A DNA stretch of 64,000 nucleotides from Nostoc sp. KVJ20 (GCF_001712795.1 NZ_KV757671.1:30948-94947); one strand, 5' to 3'; positions 34,088-45,028 are shown, numbered from the stretch's first letter. The notes: generated from the letters alone by a model not told the origin. Program-made: numbers and translations.

Positions 34088-34158
34088 GATCCCCCTAAAT
34101 CCCCCTTAAAAAGGGGGACTTTGAATTCCCCCCTTTTTAAGGGGAGCTAGGGGGGATC
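34088..34158. repeat. Long palindromic element (~34-bp arms)
   Basis: gatccccctaaatcccccttaaaaagggggact ... ttcccccctttttaaggggagctaggggggatc. Confidence 0.85.
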
Positions 34159-34420
34159 GACTTCTATGCAGCTTCATAAAGAATTGGTATGAGTCATTAG
34201 TCATTAGTCCAAGAGAAACCAGTCCACTCTTTAACATGGTTTGAATTAGTCCTATAAAACAATACAGTTCAGATAAGCCCAAAACACTTGTAGAGACGGC
34301 GATTCATCGCGTCTTCAAAGACAAATTATCTATACCAGTAACCTTAACTGAACCGTATTGTCCTATAAAAGACAAAGTTTTTCCGCCCACAAAGGACAGG
34401 GTATTCAACAATGACCAATG

Positions 34421-34644
34421 ACCAAAAACTTGGGTCTGTTCGCGAAGCGTCTCGTAGAGAAGCCCCGTCTTTTGAGGACGGCTTTTTATCATCGGTGAAA
34501 GGACTTTAAATAAGTAATGAGTAATGAGTAATGAGTAAGGAGTGGATAAGAAATGGGTATTTACTCATTACTTATTACTTATTACTTATTACTTATTACT
34601 TATTACTCCAGAATCACCGAGAAAGAAGGGTCGGTGAGTATGTC
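34421..34644 (-). mobile_element. Hairpin-ended non-autonomous element, copy A (IS200/IS605-like; carries nested 21-bp insertion)
   Basis: accaaaaacttgggtctg..gccccgtcttttgaggacggctttttatcatc ... gaatcaccgagaaagaagggtcggtgagtatgtca; inverted counterpart at 57519-57749. Confidence 0.65.
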
Positions 34645-34766
34645 AACAATGACCAATGACCACTCAATAAAAGTAATTTTATAAGAGAATACGACAGAAC
34701 TTTAGCTGAGGTTTTGCTCGGCTCAATTTAAGATATACAATATTTTAAAAATAATCTCAGGCAATA

Positions 34767-35270
34767 TTAAGCGCTGATGGCTTGTTGTTCAGATTCAACT
34801 AACTGATTGTTAGGTATATCAAATCTAATAGTACTAGCTGCCCAGTCTTTGAAATCGGGTGCTAGCCAGACTAGCTTGCACAGAATTTCATCATTAACCC
34901 ATAACACCAAGGGAAACCGAAACTGTTTCCGAAACTCATCTCGCATGATATTGGTGCTGATGATTAGTTGATTAATTGCCACTACAGATTCTAAACCCCG
35001 TACCATCAAAGCTTCGGGTTGAGTTGCACCAATTTCAGTGGTAATAGCTGTATAAAGTTTGTCAGCCGCAGGTGAGAGCAAAATTTCGTGGATATCTGCT
35101 GATGAAAATTCTGTTAACAAATTTAGTACTTGCTGCTGCCTTTGAACACAGTTACAACAAGCTAGTAACAGTGAAAACTCTCCGCCAGAAACCATCATTG
35201 CCCTTGCCAGCCTCTTAGTGGCGGCGATGCTGCTAACTGTACTGTTTTCTGAATTACTTAAACTGATCAT
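34767..35270 (-). CDS. Hypothetical protein resembling the N-terminal domain of larger cyanobacterial TPR/AAA-like proteins
   Basis: FRFPLVLWVNDEILCKLVWLAPDFKDWAASTIRFDIP; ends after 167 aa. Confidence 0.5.
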   Translation of the reverse strand: MISLSNSENSTVSSIAATKRLARAMMVSGGEFSLLLACCNCVQRQQQVLNLLTEFSSADIHEILLSPAADKLYTAITTEIGATQPEALMVRGLESVVAINQLIISTNIMRDEFRKQFRFPLVLWVNDEILCKLVWLAPDFKDWAASTIRFDIPNNQLVESEQQAISA

Positions 35271-35662
35271 TAAAAAATCCTGCTTTTGATTTTAAAAATA
35301 GTTGAGCAATATTCAGTTATTCTACCCTATTAATTTTTATTCAAAAGTGTTAGGCGGGTAACTTAGATGAGTTTTTCTCTGTAATACTAAGCATTAGATG
35401 ATGAATAAGTATATGGTGTATTATCTCATATTTACAATTAAGGGGTAATGTAAAGCTAGTATTAATATAATGTAAGTAGAAGGGGGTAGGCGAAGAATTA
35501 ACAATTGAATTATTACTGTATTCTCATAGATTTTCGCATAAGCCAGTAATTAAGTAATTATTTCTTAAGATAGAGTTTAAAAAAATACTCAGTAAAAGTT
35601 TAACAGCAAAGATTGGGAAGTGGGAGAAAACTTAATTAATAGTAGTTTTCAATAAGAAAGGC

Positions 35663-35890
35663 AGAGGGCAGGAGGCAGGAGGCAGGAGGCAGGAGGAATA
35701 CTACCTCCTGTCCTTTGCCGCGACCGGAGGGAGCAAGGGTTTGAGTCCCCCACTGAATCAGAGATTTCAGTGGCACTTATTTAGTGGGGGTTTGAATCCC
35801 CACCAAATTCTTCCCTTCTGCCTCCTGCCTTCTCCCGACGCTCGCGGACTCGCTAACGCTGCGCTATCCTGCCTTCTGCCTCCTGCCTTC
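35663..35890. repeat. (GGCAGGA)n array and inverted (TCCTGCC)n arrays with dispersed palindromes
   Basis: ggcaggaggcaggaggcaggaggcaggagg ... ctgcctcctgccttctcccgacgctcgcggactcgctaacgctgcgctatcctgccttctgcctcctgcc. Confidence 0.8.
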
Positions 35891-36324
35891 TTCAACCTTC
35901 GCCGGTGCGCGTAGCAAGCTTTAAGAGTCGGTATATGACGCTCATTCTAATGCAATGGATTCGCTTCAGCGCTAACACGAATTGTCTACGTCTACAGTGT
36001 TCACCGCATCACCGTGTCGTATCAAAAAGCCACCTTGGGACGCCTATTGAGTGTGGATTCGTGAAATTGTGTTAGCCAAAGATGCAAAAATCTTTGTCCA
36101 TTAAAGGTAACTCATTCGTTTGATAGAACTATAGATCGAAGATGTCGTTCCGTTAGTCAGAGGACAGGGAATATTTAGCTTTCTATGATCAGTTCAGAAC
36201 ATCTGACCATAACGAAAAGTTTAGAATTTGATCCATTTTTTGAGGTGGATAGCCAACGAAAAAATACGTGTAAATATTTATGTAAATATTTAATTTTTTG
36301 AAACCTATTTAGGGATGTCACACC

Positions 36325-36993
36325 ATGCTATTCAAAGATCGGAGATTTGCGGGTCAAGTTTTGGCTAGGGAGTTAGGGGCTTATGCTAACTGCCCAGATG
36401 TCCTGGTATTAGGACTACCAAGAGGTGGCGTACCCGTTGCTTTTGAAGTTGCTCAAGCATTAAATGCTCCCTTAGATGTTTTGGTAGTACGTAAATTGGG
36501 TGTACCTGATCAAGAAGAACTAGCTATGGGAGCGATCGCATCTGGTGGTGTGCGGATAATTAATGAATATATTATTAGTCTGGTGAAGATATCCGACGAA
36601 GTAATTGCCAGAGTTGCAGTCCAAGAAGAACGGGAGTTAGAACGACGAGAACGGCTTTATCGCGGAAATCGCCCCTTTCCAGACTTACAGGGACGCACAG
36701 TCATCTTGGTAGATGATGGTTTAGCCACAGGTGCAACTATGTGGGCTGCTGTTGTGGCTGTACGAAAACAGCAACCGGCTGAGATTGTGATTGCTGTGCC
36801 TGTGGCCGCACCTGAAACTTGCCAAGAGTTGGAAGCTGAGGTAGACGAAATCGTTTGTGTCTCGACACCTAGTCCTTTCCACAGCGTTGGTCTTTGGTAC
36901 ACAGACTTTCCCCAAACTACCGATGAAGAAGTCCGCGACTTACTCGCAAAAGCCACAAAGAATGGTGAAGAATATCTCTCGGCATCTAGATAA
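36325..36993 (+). CDS. Phosphoribosyltransferase family protein
   Basis: VLGLPRGGVPVAFEVA, TVILVDDGLATGATMWAAV PRPP motif. Confidence 0.9.
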   Translation: MLFKDRRFAGQVLARELGAYANCPDVLVLGLPRGGVPVAFEVAQALNAPLDVLVVRKLGVPDQEELAMGAIASGGVRIINEYIISLVKISDEVIARVAVQEERELERRERLYRGNRPFPDLQGRTVILVDDGLATGATMWAAVVAVRKQQPAEIVIAVPVAAPETCQELEAEVDEIVCVSTPSPFHSVGLWYTDFPQTTDEEVRDLLAKATKNGEEYLSASR

Positions 36994-37303
36994 GCTTTGA
37001 GCCTTGGGAATGGCAAGATTAAGTTTCTGAGATGGGCTGTATGGAGTATAGTAGCTAGGGACTTCCAAATAATCCCATCGCTTTTAGGGCAGGGGAGCAG
37101 GGGGAGGAAAAGTCGTTGTGATTCCAAAAATTGGATAATTTATTTTTTGGAGTTCCCCTACAGAAACTTGTGCATTACAAAATCACCTTTGCCCAAAAAT
37201 ATCTGCTAATTTTGCACTCAACTTCTAGCGAAAGAAAGAGTTTGAGGCTAGGTATGTCTGTAATCATGAATGCGGACAAGTATTAACCAGCTGAATAACT
37301 GAT

Positions 37304-39709
37304 ATGCCGCAATATTTCGGAAAACTACCCACAACGAATCAACCTTGGACAACAGTTAGCAATGTAAAAGCTGTAACCTGGGACAATAATATTATTAATT
37401 TTGACTGTGGCAACTCACGCCTTACCCTCAGCGTACTTGCTCCCAACTTAATCCGCGTGCGTTTCGCACCAAGCGGGGAATTTATACCTCGCCGTTCTTG
37501 GGCTGTGACGCGAGATGATGCAGAATGGGCGACAACACCTTTTGCAGTAAAGGAAACTGAAGCAACGGTAGAAATTGAAACATCACAGATTCGTGTGTGC
37601 GTTCAGCGGGAAAGATGTCGCATCGCCTGTTTCGACAAAGCTAATCGTCCCTTTGCCCAAGATGCAGATATGGGGATGGGTTGGCGGATGGGCGCAGTTG
37701 CAGGGTGGAAGGAAATTGCAGCCGACGAACATTTCTATGGCTTTGGTGAACGCACTGGCTGGCTGGATAAACTCAGCGAGGTAAAAACCAACTGGACAAC
37801 GGATGCTTTAGATTATGATGCACTTACTGATGAAATGTACCAAGCAATTCCATTTTTTATGGCTTTGCGTCCGCAGGTAAGCTATGGCATCTTTTTCAAC
37901 ACCACTTTTTGGAGTCAGTTCGATATCGGTGCTGAACAACCAGGTATTTTGAAAATGGAGACTCGTGGCGGTGAATTGGATTATTACATTATTTACGGCC
38001 CCGAACCAGCCCAAATCTTGAATACTTACACTCAGCTAACTGGGAGAATGCCGCTACCACCGAAATGGGCGCTAGGTTATCATCAATGCCGCTGGAGTTA
38101 CGAATCAGAAAACGTTGTGCGGGAATTAGCCAAGGAATTTCGCCAACGTCGTATTCCCTGCGATGTTATTCACTTAGATATTGACTATATGCGCGGCTAT
38201 CGGGTGTTTACTTGGAGTCCTCAACGCTTCCCAAACCCGGCAAAACTCATTAGTGATTTAGCAAAGGATGGTTTCAAAACAGTCACAATCATTGATCCTG
38301 GTGTGAAGTATGAACCAGAAGCAAATTATGATGTTTTTGATCAAGGAATAGAAAACGACTATTTTGTACGTAAAGCTGATGGTGCGTTGTTCCACGGCTA
38401 TGTTTGGCCTGAAAAAGCTGTTTTTCCTGACTTTTTACGTCCTGATGTGTCTAACTGGTGGGCTGATTTACACAAAAGCCTAACTGATATTGGGGTGGCA
38501 GGAATTTGGAATGATATGAATGAACCTGCCATAAACGATCGCCCTTTCGGCGATGATGGTGAAAAGATTTGGTTTCCGCTAGATGCACCACAGGGGAGCA
38601 GGGGAGCAGGGGAGCAGGGGAGCAGGGGGGCAGAGGAGAACTTTCAATCCAAAATCCAAAATCCAAAATCCAAAATTGATGTGACTCATACAGAAGTGCA
38701 TAACTTGTATGGGTTGATGATGGCTAAAGCTTGTTATGAAGGGTTGCAACGGCATCGAAGTTCAGAGCGATCGTTTGTGTTAACGCGATCGGGTTATGCT
38801 GGTGTGCAACGCTGGTCTTCTGTGTGGATGGGAGATAACCAATCGTTGTGGGAGCATTTAGAAATGTCTCTGCCGATGCTTTGCAACATGGGACTTTCGG
38901 GTGTAGCGTTTGTGGGTTGCGATATTGGTGGATTTGCTGGTAACGCCACAGCCGAATTATTCGCTCGGTGGATGCAGGTGGGAATGCTTTACCCATTGAT
39001 GCGCGGCCACTCGGCAATGTCTACTGCTCGTCATGAACCTTGGGTATTTGGCGATCGCGTTGAAGATATCTGTCGAGAATACATTAATTTACGTTATCAA
39101 CTACTTCCCTACATCTACACTCTTTTTTGGGAAGCGGTAACGACAGGCGCACCTATTTTAAGACCATTATTGTACCACTTCCCCAACGATCTGAAAACTT
39201 ATACTCTCTACGATCAAGTATTGTTAGGTGCGTCGCTGATGGCTGCACCAATTTACCGCCCTGGAGTTGAGCATCGGTCTGTCTACCTACCCGCTGGCAC
39301 TTGGTATGATTGGTGGAGTGGCGATCGCTACGAAGGCCCGATTCACATTCTTGCTCATGCACCACTGGAAAGAATGCCACTGTATGTCCGTGGTGGTGCG
39401 ATCGTTCCCATGCAACCTGTCAGGCAATACGTTGATCAAGCCCCACTCGATGAGATCCGATTACGGATTTGGTCTGGTAATAATGAATATCAGCTATTTG
39501 AAGATGATGGCCACACAAACAAGTATCAAAATACAAGGTTTTCACTGACAAATATAAGTGTATTTACTGAAGCTAACCAAATAGTAGTGGAAATTGAAGC
39601 GAGAGAAGGGGAATGGACACCTCCACCGCGTGAAGTGATTGTAGAAGTTGTTGGTGTTGGAGAGCAACGTTTCCAAGACGATGGTCAGCGTCATACTCTG
39701 CAATTTTGA
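37304..39709 (+). CDS. GH31 family alpha-glucosidase with repeat-derived insertion
   Basis: FYGFGERTGWLDK, LGYHQCRWSY, CDVIHLDIDYM, GVAGIWNDMNEP, CDIGGFAGNATAELFARWMQVG. Confidence 0.95.
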   Translation: MPQYFGKLPTTNQPWTTVSNVKAVTWDNNIINFDCGNSRLTLSVLAPNLIRVRFAPSGEFIPRRSWAVTRDDAEWATTPFAVKETEATVEIETSQIRVCVQRERCRIACFDKANRPFAQDADMGMGWRMGAVAGWKEIAADEHFYGFGERTGWLDKLSEVKTNWTTDALDYDALTDEMYQAIPFFMALRPQVSYGIFFNTTFWSQFDIGAEQPGILKMETRGGELDYYIIYGPEPAQILNTYTQLTGRMPLPPKWALGYHQCRWSYESENVVRELAKEFRQRRIPCDVIHLDIDYMRGYRVFTWSPQRFPNPAKLISDLAKDGFKTVTIIDPGVKYEPEANYDVFDQGIENDYFVRKADGALFHGYVWPEKAVFPDFLRPDVSNWWADLHKSLTDIGVAGIWNDMNEPAINDRPFGDDGEKIWFPLDAPQGSRGAGEQGSRGAEENFQSKIQNPKSKIDVTHTEVHNLYGLMMAKACYEGLQRHRSSERSFVLTRSGYAGVQRWSSVWMGDNQSLWEHLEMSLPMLCNMGLSGVAFVGCDIGGFAGNATAELFARWMQVGMLYPLMRGHSAMSTARHEPWVFGDRVEDICREYINLRYQLLPYIYTLFWEAVTTGAPILRPLLYHFPNDLKTYTLYDQVLLGASLMAAPIYRPGVEHRSVYLPAGTWYDWWSGDRYEGPIHILAHAPLERMPLYVRGGAIVPMQPVRQYVDQAPLDEIRLRIWSGNNEYQLFEDDGHTNKYQNTRFSLTNISVFTEANQIVVEIEAREGEWTPPPREVIVEVVGVGEQRFQDDGQRHTLQF
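38591..38677. repeat. (GGGGAGCA)n plus (AAAATCC)n repeats inside the GH31 CDS
   Basis: caggggagcaggggagcaggggagcagggg...ccaaaatccaaaatccaaaatccaaaatt; encodes QGSRGAGEQGSRGAEENFQSKIQNPKSKI. Confidence 0.92.
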
Positions 39710-39713
39710 AATG

Positions 39714-39820
39714 GGGATTGGGGACTGGGGACTGGGTACTGGGGATTGGTTACTGGGAGGGAATATTAGTAAGACTTGGTTGGGGTTCCCAATTCCCAAT
39801 GCCCAATGCCCAATGCCCAT
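39714..39820. repeat. STRR cluster ((GGGGACT)n / (AATGCCC)n)
   Basis: ggggattggggactggggactgggtactggggattgg ... cccaatgcccaatgcccaatgccc. Confidence 0.85.
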
Positions 39821-39966
39821 ACTCTAAATTATCCAAGAAAAAATATGCATATGGGTAGATGAAAAGTAAGTCAATAGGTAGCCTAAAATACAAAGGTTAT
39901 AAAGGACTAACCTGTAAGAAATACTGAAATTTACTACGCTAGATAGATGCGGTTAGAGAACACTCA

Positions 39967-42900
39967 ATGTTAAACGTTAACCGCTTGCGGCTGCAAGATA
40001 TCTTGAAAATCCCTGGCAATTCACTTGTGGCCAAAGTCGCAAGTGCAATCCCCATTTTGGTTGGCAGTTTAGTACTAGTTGGCTGGTGGCTTGGCATTGA
40101 AGTTCTTAAGCGCGGCTTTCCCGGTAGTCCTGCCACAATGAAAGTCAACACAGCACTGTGTTTTGTACTGTGTGGTCTGTCGCTGTGGTTATTTTTAAGA
40201 ACAGAGGAGCAAGGAAGCAGCAAAGAAAGAATAATTCAAAATTACCCCCACAATTCCACAGCCCGCAATGCCAAAGGGGGTTCGTTGAACCGACTCACTC
40301 TGCTAATTTCTAGGGTCTGTGCAATAGCTGTCACCACAATTGCTGTTCTCACACTCTGTGAATACGTGTTTGTCTGGAATCTTGGCATTGATGAACTGGT
40401 GTTCCGTGATTCGCCAACTAGCATAGCGACATCGCATCCGGGGCGAATGGGGGTGAATACAGCACTGAACTTTATGCTGGTTAGCGTAGGCGTACAGATT
40501 CTAATTCATCCAAAAACCCAGCGCAGTTATTGGTATGCCCAGATTCTTGCTCTGGTAGCTACTTTAATTTCCTTTCAGGCGCTCATGGGCTATGCCTACA
40601 AGGTGCAAGTTCTTTATGGACTTGCCCCTTATACAACATCAATGGCCTTACACACAGCAGTATTGTTCATTTTACTAAGTATAGGCATTCTATGGGCGCG
40701 GGCAGAACAGGGGTTCATGAGGGTAGTTACAGGTGATACTTATGGCGGCTTACTTGCACGTCGTTTATTAGTTGCCGCGATCGCAGTACCTTTTGTATTG
40801 GGGTGGTTAATTGTTGAAGGTCAAAGGGCAGAAAAATATGGCCCGGCTTTTGCAGTGTCGCTATTTGCCATTATTCTAATTGTAATTTTTACTATTTTGG
40901 TTTGGCAAAGTGCGTCGGTTATTGAACGCCTCAGCCATCAACGCGACCTTGCCCAAGAAGTAGTGAGAACCTACGAAGCTAAACTGGGGAGTTTCGTAGA
41001 TTCTAACGTCATCGGGATTCTGTTTGGCGATGTGTACGGTGGTATCCACAAGGCAAACGACGAATATCTGAGGATGATTGGTTACACGCGGGAGGATTTG
41101 TTAGCAGGTAGGGTAAGTTGGAGCAATCTCACAGCACCAGAATATCGATACTTAGATGAGCGGGGTGTCGCCGAAGCACAAGGAAATGCCAATGCTGCTT
41201 GTACGCCCTACGAGAAAGAATATATTCGCAAGGATGGTAGCCGCATCCCGGTTTTAGTTGGTTACGTGCTGCTAGGAGAAAACCGGGAAGAGTCAGTAGC
41301 ATTTATCCTCGACTTAAGCGATCGCAAGCAAGCAGAAGCAGAGCAACAAAAATTAGTATCGCTGGTAGAAAATAGCTCTGACTTTATTGGTATAACCACC
41401 CTTGAGGGTCAATTACTTTACATCAACGATGCAGGTCAAAAGCTGGTAGGGCTTGCCAGTCTTGACGAGGCGAGGCAAAAAGCAGTATTCGATTACGTTA
41501 TGCCTAAAGACAAAGCCTATCTTCAAGAACATATTCTGCCAACTGTGCTATTACAAGGGCGCTGGCAGGGTGAATTCGGCTTCCGGCATCTCCAAACAGG
41601 TCAACCAATACCAGTTGATTACAACATCTTCACTGTTACAGACAAGAATACAGGTCAGCCAATTGCCCTAGCAACTGTGACTCGCAACATCAGCGAACAA
41701 AAACAAGCTAAGGAACAAATATTACAACTAAATAGGGATCTACAGCGTCGCATTACTGAGTTACAAACTTTGTTAGATGTAATCCCCATTGGAATTGGCA
41801 TTGCCGAAGATCCAGAATGCCAAAATATCAAGGTCAACCCTGCTTTTGCCAAACAGTTAGGGATATCATCAGATACAAATGCCTCCCTCAGTGCCCCTAG
41901 TGACGAAAGACCGACAGCCTTTAAAATCTACCGAGAAGGAAGGGAATTATCAGCAGAGGAACTCCCGATGCAGTACTCTGCTGCTCATGGTGTCGAAGTT
42001 CTGGATTTTGAAATCGATGTCATCCATGAAAATGGAAAACTTGTCAGGCTGTTGGAGTACGTTGCACCCCTGTTTGACGAAGATGGTAAAACCAGAGGAT
42101 GTATCGGTGCATTTTTGGATATTACGGAGCGCAAACAGGCAGAGGAAATACTTCTAAATCAGCACAAATGGCTAGAGAATGTGTTAAATCTGATGCCAAG
42201 ACCCTTACTGTTTATCGAACCGGGAACGGCGCGGGTCACTTTTGCCAATCGCTCTGCTGACGAATTAGCTGGGGGCGAATTTCCCAAAGGCGTACCAGCG
42301 GCAGAGTATCACACAGTTTACCACTATACAGATGCGGCTGGCGATCGCATCCCCAATGAGCAAATGCCAGGAGTGCGGGTTGCCCTTGGCGAACGTCTAG
42401 ATGGTTTAGAGATAGACTGGCATACTCCCACTGGTGTCCACTCTCTACTGATATTTGCCGATACTCTGCCAGCAATGCACGGTCATCCAGCTACCTGTAT
42501 CTTGGTGTTCCAAGATATCAGCAACCTTAAGGAGGCACAAAAAGCACTCTCGTTAGGTTACAAAAGGCTAAAGCTACTATTCGACACAGCTAACGATTTA
42601 CTATCGAGTCAGCAACCAGTAATACTAATTGATAGCGTCTACCGAAAACTCGCAGACCAAATTGGTTTAGATGTTTACTTTAACTATTTGGTTGAGGATA
42701 GCTCTCAGGTAATACGGTTGGGATCTTACAGTGGCATTTCCCCAGAACTGGCAAAGGAAATTGAGTCGTTGGCTTATGGTGAAGCGATTTGTGGTACTGT
42801 AGCCCAGGAGCGTTGTGCAATAGCTCTAGAGAATGTCCAGCAATCAACTGACCCAAAAACAGAATTGCTTCGTTCTTTAGGTATTACTGCTTATTATGGT

Positions 42901-44352
42901 TATCCATTGATTGCCCAAGGGCGGTTGCTGGGTACTCTTTCTTTTGGCAGCCGCACTCGGTTAAGCTTCACCGAAAATCAAAAGGGGATGATGCAAGCAG
43001 TATGCGATCAAATAGCGATCGCAATGGAACGGGCTAGTTTAATTGCTTCTTTGCAACTACAAACTGAGCAGTTGCAAGAGGCTAACCGCATGAAGGATGA
43101 GTTTCTGGGGATATTGTCTCACGAGTTGCGATCGCCTCTCAACGCTATCCTTGGCTGGGCGCAATTACTACAACGAAGCAAGCTCAATGAAACCCAAATG
43201 GCTAGGGCTACGGAGACAATTGAGCGCAATGCCAAAGCACAAACTCAGCTAATTGAAGACTTGCTGGATATATCGCGGATGATTAGAGGTAAGTTACGCC
43301 TCAATGTTCGTACTTGTAATTTGGTTTCCATGATTGAGTCGAGCCTAGAGACTGTTAGTCTAGCCGCCCAATCAAAGGAAATCGATTTGAGATTTTCCCT
43401 GATTCCCTCAAAAGAAACGCCAAATTCAGATTGCGGATTAGGAATCAATGGCGAAAATCTCGAATCAAGAGAAGTACAATCCCAAAGCAATCAACACTCA
43501 GAAAACGGCAAGCTTGCCGAAAATCCTCAATTTCTAGTTTCTGGGGATTTCGAGCGCTTACAGCAAATCATCTGGAATCTGCTATCCAATGCCATCAAAT
43601 TCACACCCACAGGAGGGCGGGTAGAGGTGCAATTGTCAGTAGTCAGTGGACAAGAAAAACAACAGACAACGGATCAATATGCTCAAATTCAGGTGATTGA
43701 TACAGGTATTGGTATTAATCCTGACTTTCTTCCTTACGTCTTTGATCGTTTTTGTCAAGCTGATAGTTCTAGCACTAGAAGCTATGGTGGATTAGGACTA
43801 GGATTAGCGATCGTCCGTCATTTAGTCGAATTACATGGCGGTACTGTCCACGCAGATAGTCCGGGTAAAGAGCAAGGAGCGACGTTTACAGTCAAACTAC
43901 CACTTCTAAAGAGTTCCCCCCTGTGCCCCTGTGCCCCCCTGCCCCTCTGCCCCCCCGCCTCTCCCCCCTCCCTCCTTGGCGTGCGTGTGGTGGTTGTAGA
44001 TGACCAAGCTGATACCCGTGAATTTATCACCACAGTCCTCGAACAGTGCCAAGCCGAAGTTAAGGCAGTAGGATCAGTTCCAGAAGCATTACAGGTAATT
44101 ACACAGTGGAAACCAGATGTTATAGTCAGCGACATCGGTATGCCCCAAGAGGATGGTTACTCTTTGATCCGCAAACTGCGATCGCAACCCCCAGAATTAG
44201 GGGGAAATATTCCCGCAGCAGCGTTGACAGCTTATGCTAGAGCAGAAGATCGGATGCGAGCCATACAAGAAGGTTATCAGCTACATTTACCTAAACCGAT
44301 TGAAGCAGCTGAGTTAGCTACAGTAGTCGCCAGCCTTGTTGGACGGACTTAG
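39967..44352 (+). CDS. Hybrid sensor histidine kinase: TM region, multiple PAS, GAF, HisKA, HATPase, REC
   Basis: [28 protein letters not shown] (H-box), [12 protein letters not shown] (N-box), [31 protein letters not shown]...[14 protein letters not shown]. Confidence 0.93.
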   Translation: MLNVNRLRLQDILKIPGNSLVAKVASAIPILVGSLVLVGWWLGIEVLKRGFPGSPATMKVNTALCFVLCGLSLWLFLRTEEQGSSKERIIQNYPHNSTARNAKGGSLNRLTLLISRVCAIAVTTIAVLTLCEYVFVWNLGIDELVFRDSPTSIATSHPGRMGVNTALNFMLVSVGVQILIHPKTQRSYWYAQILALVATLISFQALMGYAYKVQVLYGLAPYTTSMALHTAVLFILLSIGILWARAEQGFMRVVTGDTYGGLLARRLLVAAIAVPFVLGWLIVEGQRAEKYGPAFAVSLFAIILIVIFTILVWQSASVIERLSHQRDLAQEVVRTYEAKLGSFVDSNVIGILFGDVYGGIHKANDEYLRMIGYTREDLLAGRVSWSNLTAPEYRYLDERGVAEAQGNANAACTPYEKEYIRKDGSRIPVLVGYVLLGENREESVAFILDLSDRKQAEAEQQKLVSLVENSSDFIGITTLEGQLLYINDAGQKLVGLASLDEARQKAVFDYVMPKDKAYLQEHILPTVLLQGRWQGEFGFRHLQTGQPIPVDYNIFTVTDKNTGQPIALATVTRNISEQKQAKEQILQLNRDLQRRITELQTLLDVIPIGIGIAEDPECQNIKVNPAFAKQLGISSDTNASLSAPSDERPTAFKIYREGRELSAEELPMQYSAAHGVEVLDFEIDVIHENGKLVRLLEYVAPLFDEDGKTRGCIGAFLDITERKQAEEILLNQHKWLENVLNLMPRPLLFIEPGTARVTFANRSADELAGGEFPKGVPAAEYHTVYHYTDAAGDRIPNEQMPGVRVALGERLDGLEIDWHTPTGVHSLLIFADTLPAMHGHPATCILVFQDISNLKEAQKALSLGYKRLKLLFDTANDLLSSQQPVILIDSVYRKLADQIGLDVYFNYLVEDSSQVIRLGSYSGISPELAKEIESLAYGEAICGTVAQERCAIALENVQQSTDPKTELLRSLGITAYYGYPLIAQGRLLGTLSFGSRTRLSFTENQKGMMQAVCDQIAIAMERASLIASLQLQTEQLQEANRMKDEFLGILSHELRSPLNAILGWAQLLQRSKLNETQMARATETIERNAKAQTQLIEDLLDISRMIRGKLRLNVRTCNLVSMIESSLETVSLAAQSKEIDLRFSLIPSKETPNSDCGLGINGENLESREVQSQSNQHSENGKLAENPQFLVSGDFERLQQIIWNLLSNAIKFTPTGGRVEVQLSVVSGQEKQQTTDQYAQIQVIDTGIGINPDFLPYVFDRFCQADSSSTRSYGGLGLGLAIVRHLVELHGGTVHADSPGKEQGATFTVKLPLLKSSPLCPCAPLPLCPPASPPSLLGVRVVVVDDQADTREFITTVLEQCQAEVKAVGSVPEALQVITQWKPDVIVSDIGMPQEDGYSLIRKLRSQPPELGGNIPAAALTAYARAEDRMRAIQEGYQLHLPKPIEAAELATVVASLVGRT

Positions 44353-44356
44353 AACG

Positions 44357-44516
44357 AATGGGGAATTGGGCATTGGGCATTGGGCATTGGGCATTGGGAA
44401 TAGGGCATTGGGAATAGGGCATTGGGAATAGGGCATTGGTTATTCTCCTTGTCTCCCTCATCTCCCCCTGCTCCCTGCTCCCTGCTCCCTGCTCCCTTGC
44501 TTCTTCCCCATTCCCT
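44357..44516. repeat. STRR cluster (GGGCATT)n / (CTCCCTG)n
   Basis: gggcattgggcattgggcattgggcattgggaatagggcattggg ... ctgctccctgctccctgctccctgctccc. Confidence 0.9.
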
Positions 44517-45028
44517 CGTATATTTTTATTTCAGCATGAATAATGATTGTGTATTGGGGCGATGAATACTTGGTATAAGTAAGCGGCTTCAATACAGTTC
44601 GGCTAGCTGGTTTGTTTCTGTATCTCACTCAACTGCATATTGCTATATCTCAACCGTATTGGGAGTTATCCAAAATATATTGAAAGCGGCTTCCGAAATA
44701 GGCAATTTAAGAGTTGTATTTAAATCATGTAACCTTAGTTAATTCAAACAGGCTACATAAAACTATAACTTGGATATCTTAAGAAATTAATGTTAAAAAT
44801 AAAACTTTTGTTTACTTAGTTAGCTGTATTAGTCTGTGGTATTTCCCCTTTGTGTAAAGCTCTTACGTCTCTAATACACTTCTTGTATGCTTTTTAACTT
44901 CTTTACTACATTTTCTAAATATATTTATTTAGAAAAATATGTATGTAAAAAATGGATATAAGTAGTCTATATTTCAAGCCTCACGAATTTAATCAAACAA
45001 GTACTTTTTATACATTAAGATAACTCCT

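Noticed and set aside
40242-40424. Short ORFs antisense to the hybrid kinase
   Set aside because: Fully contained in a long, motif-supported CDS on the other strand.
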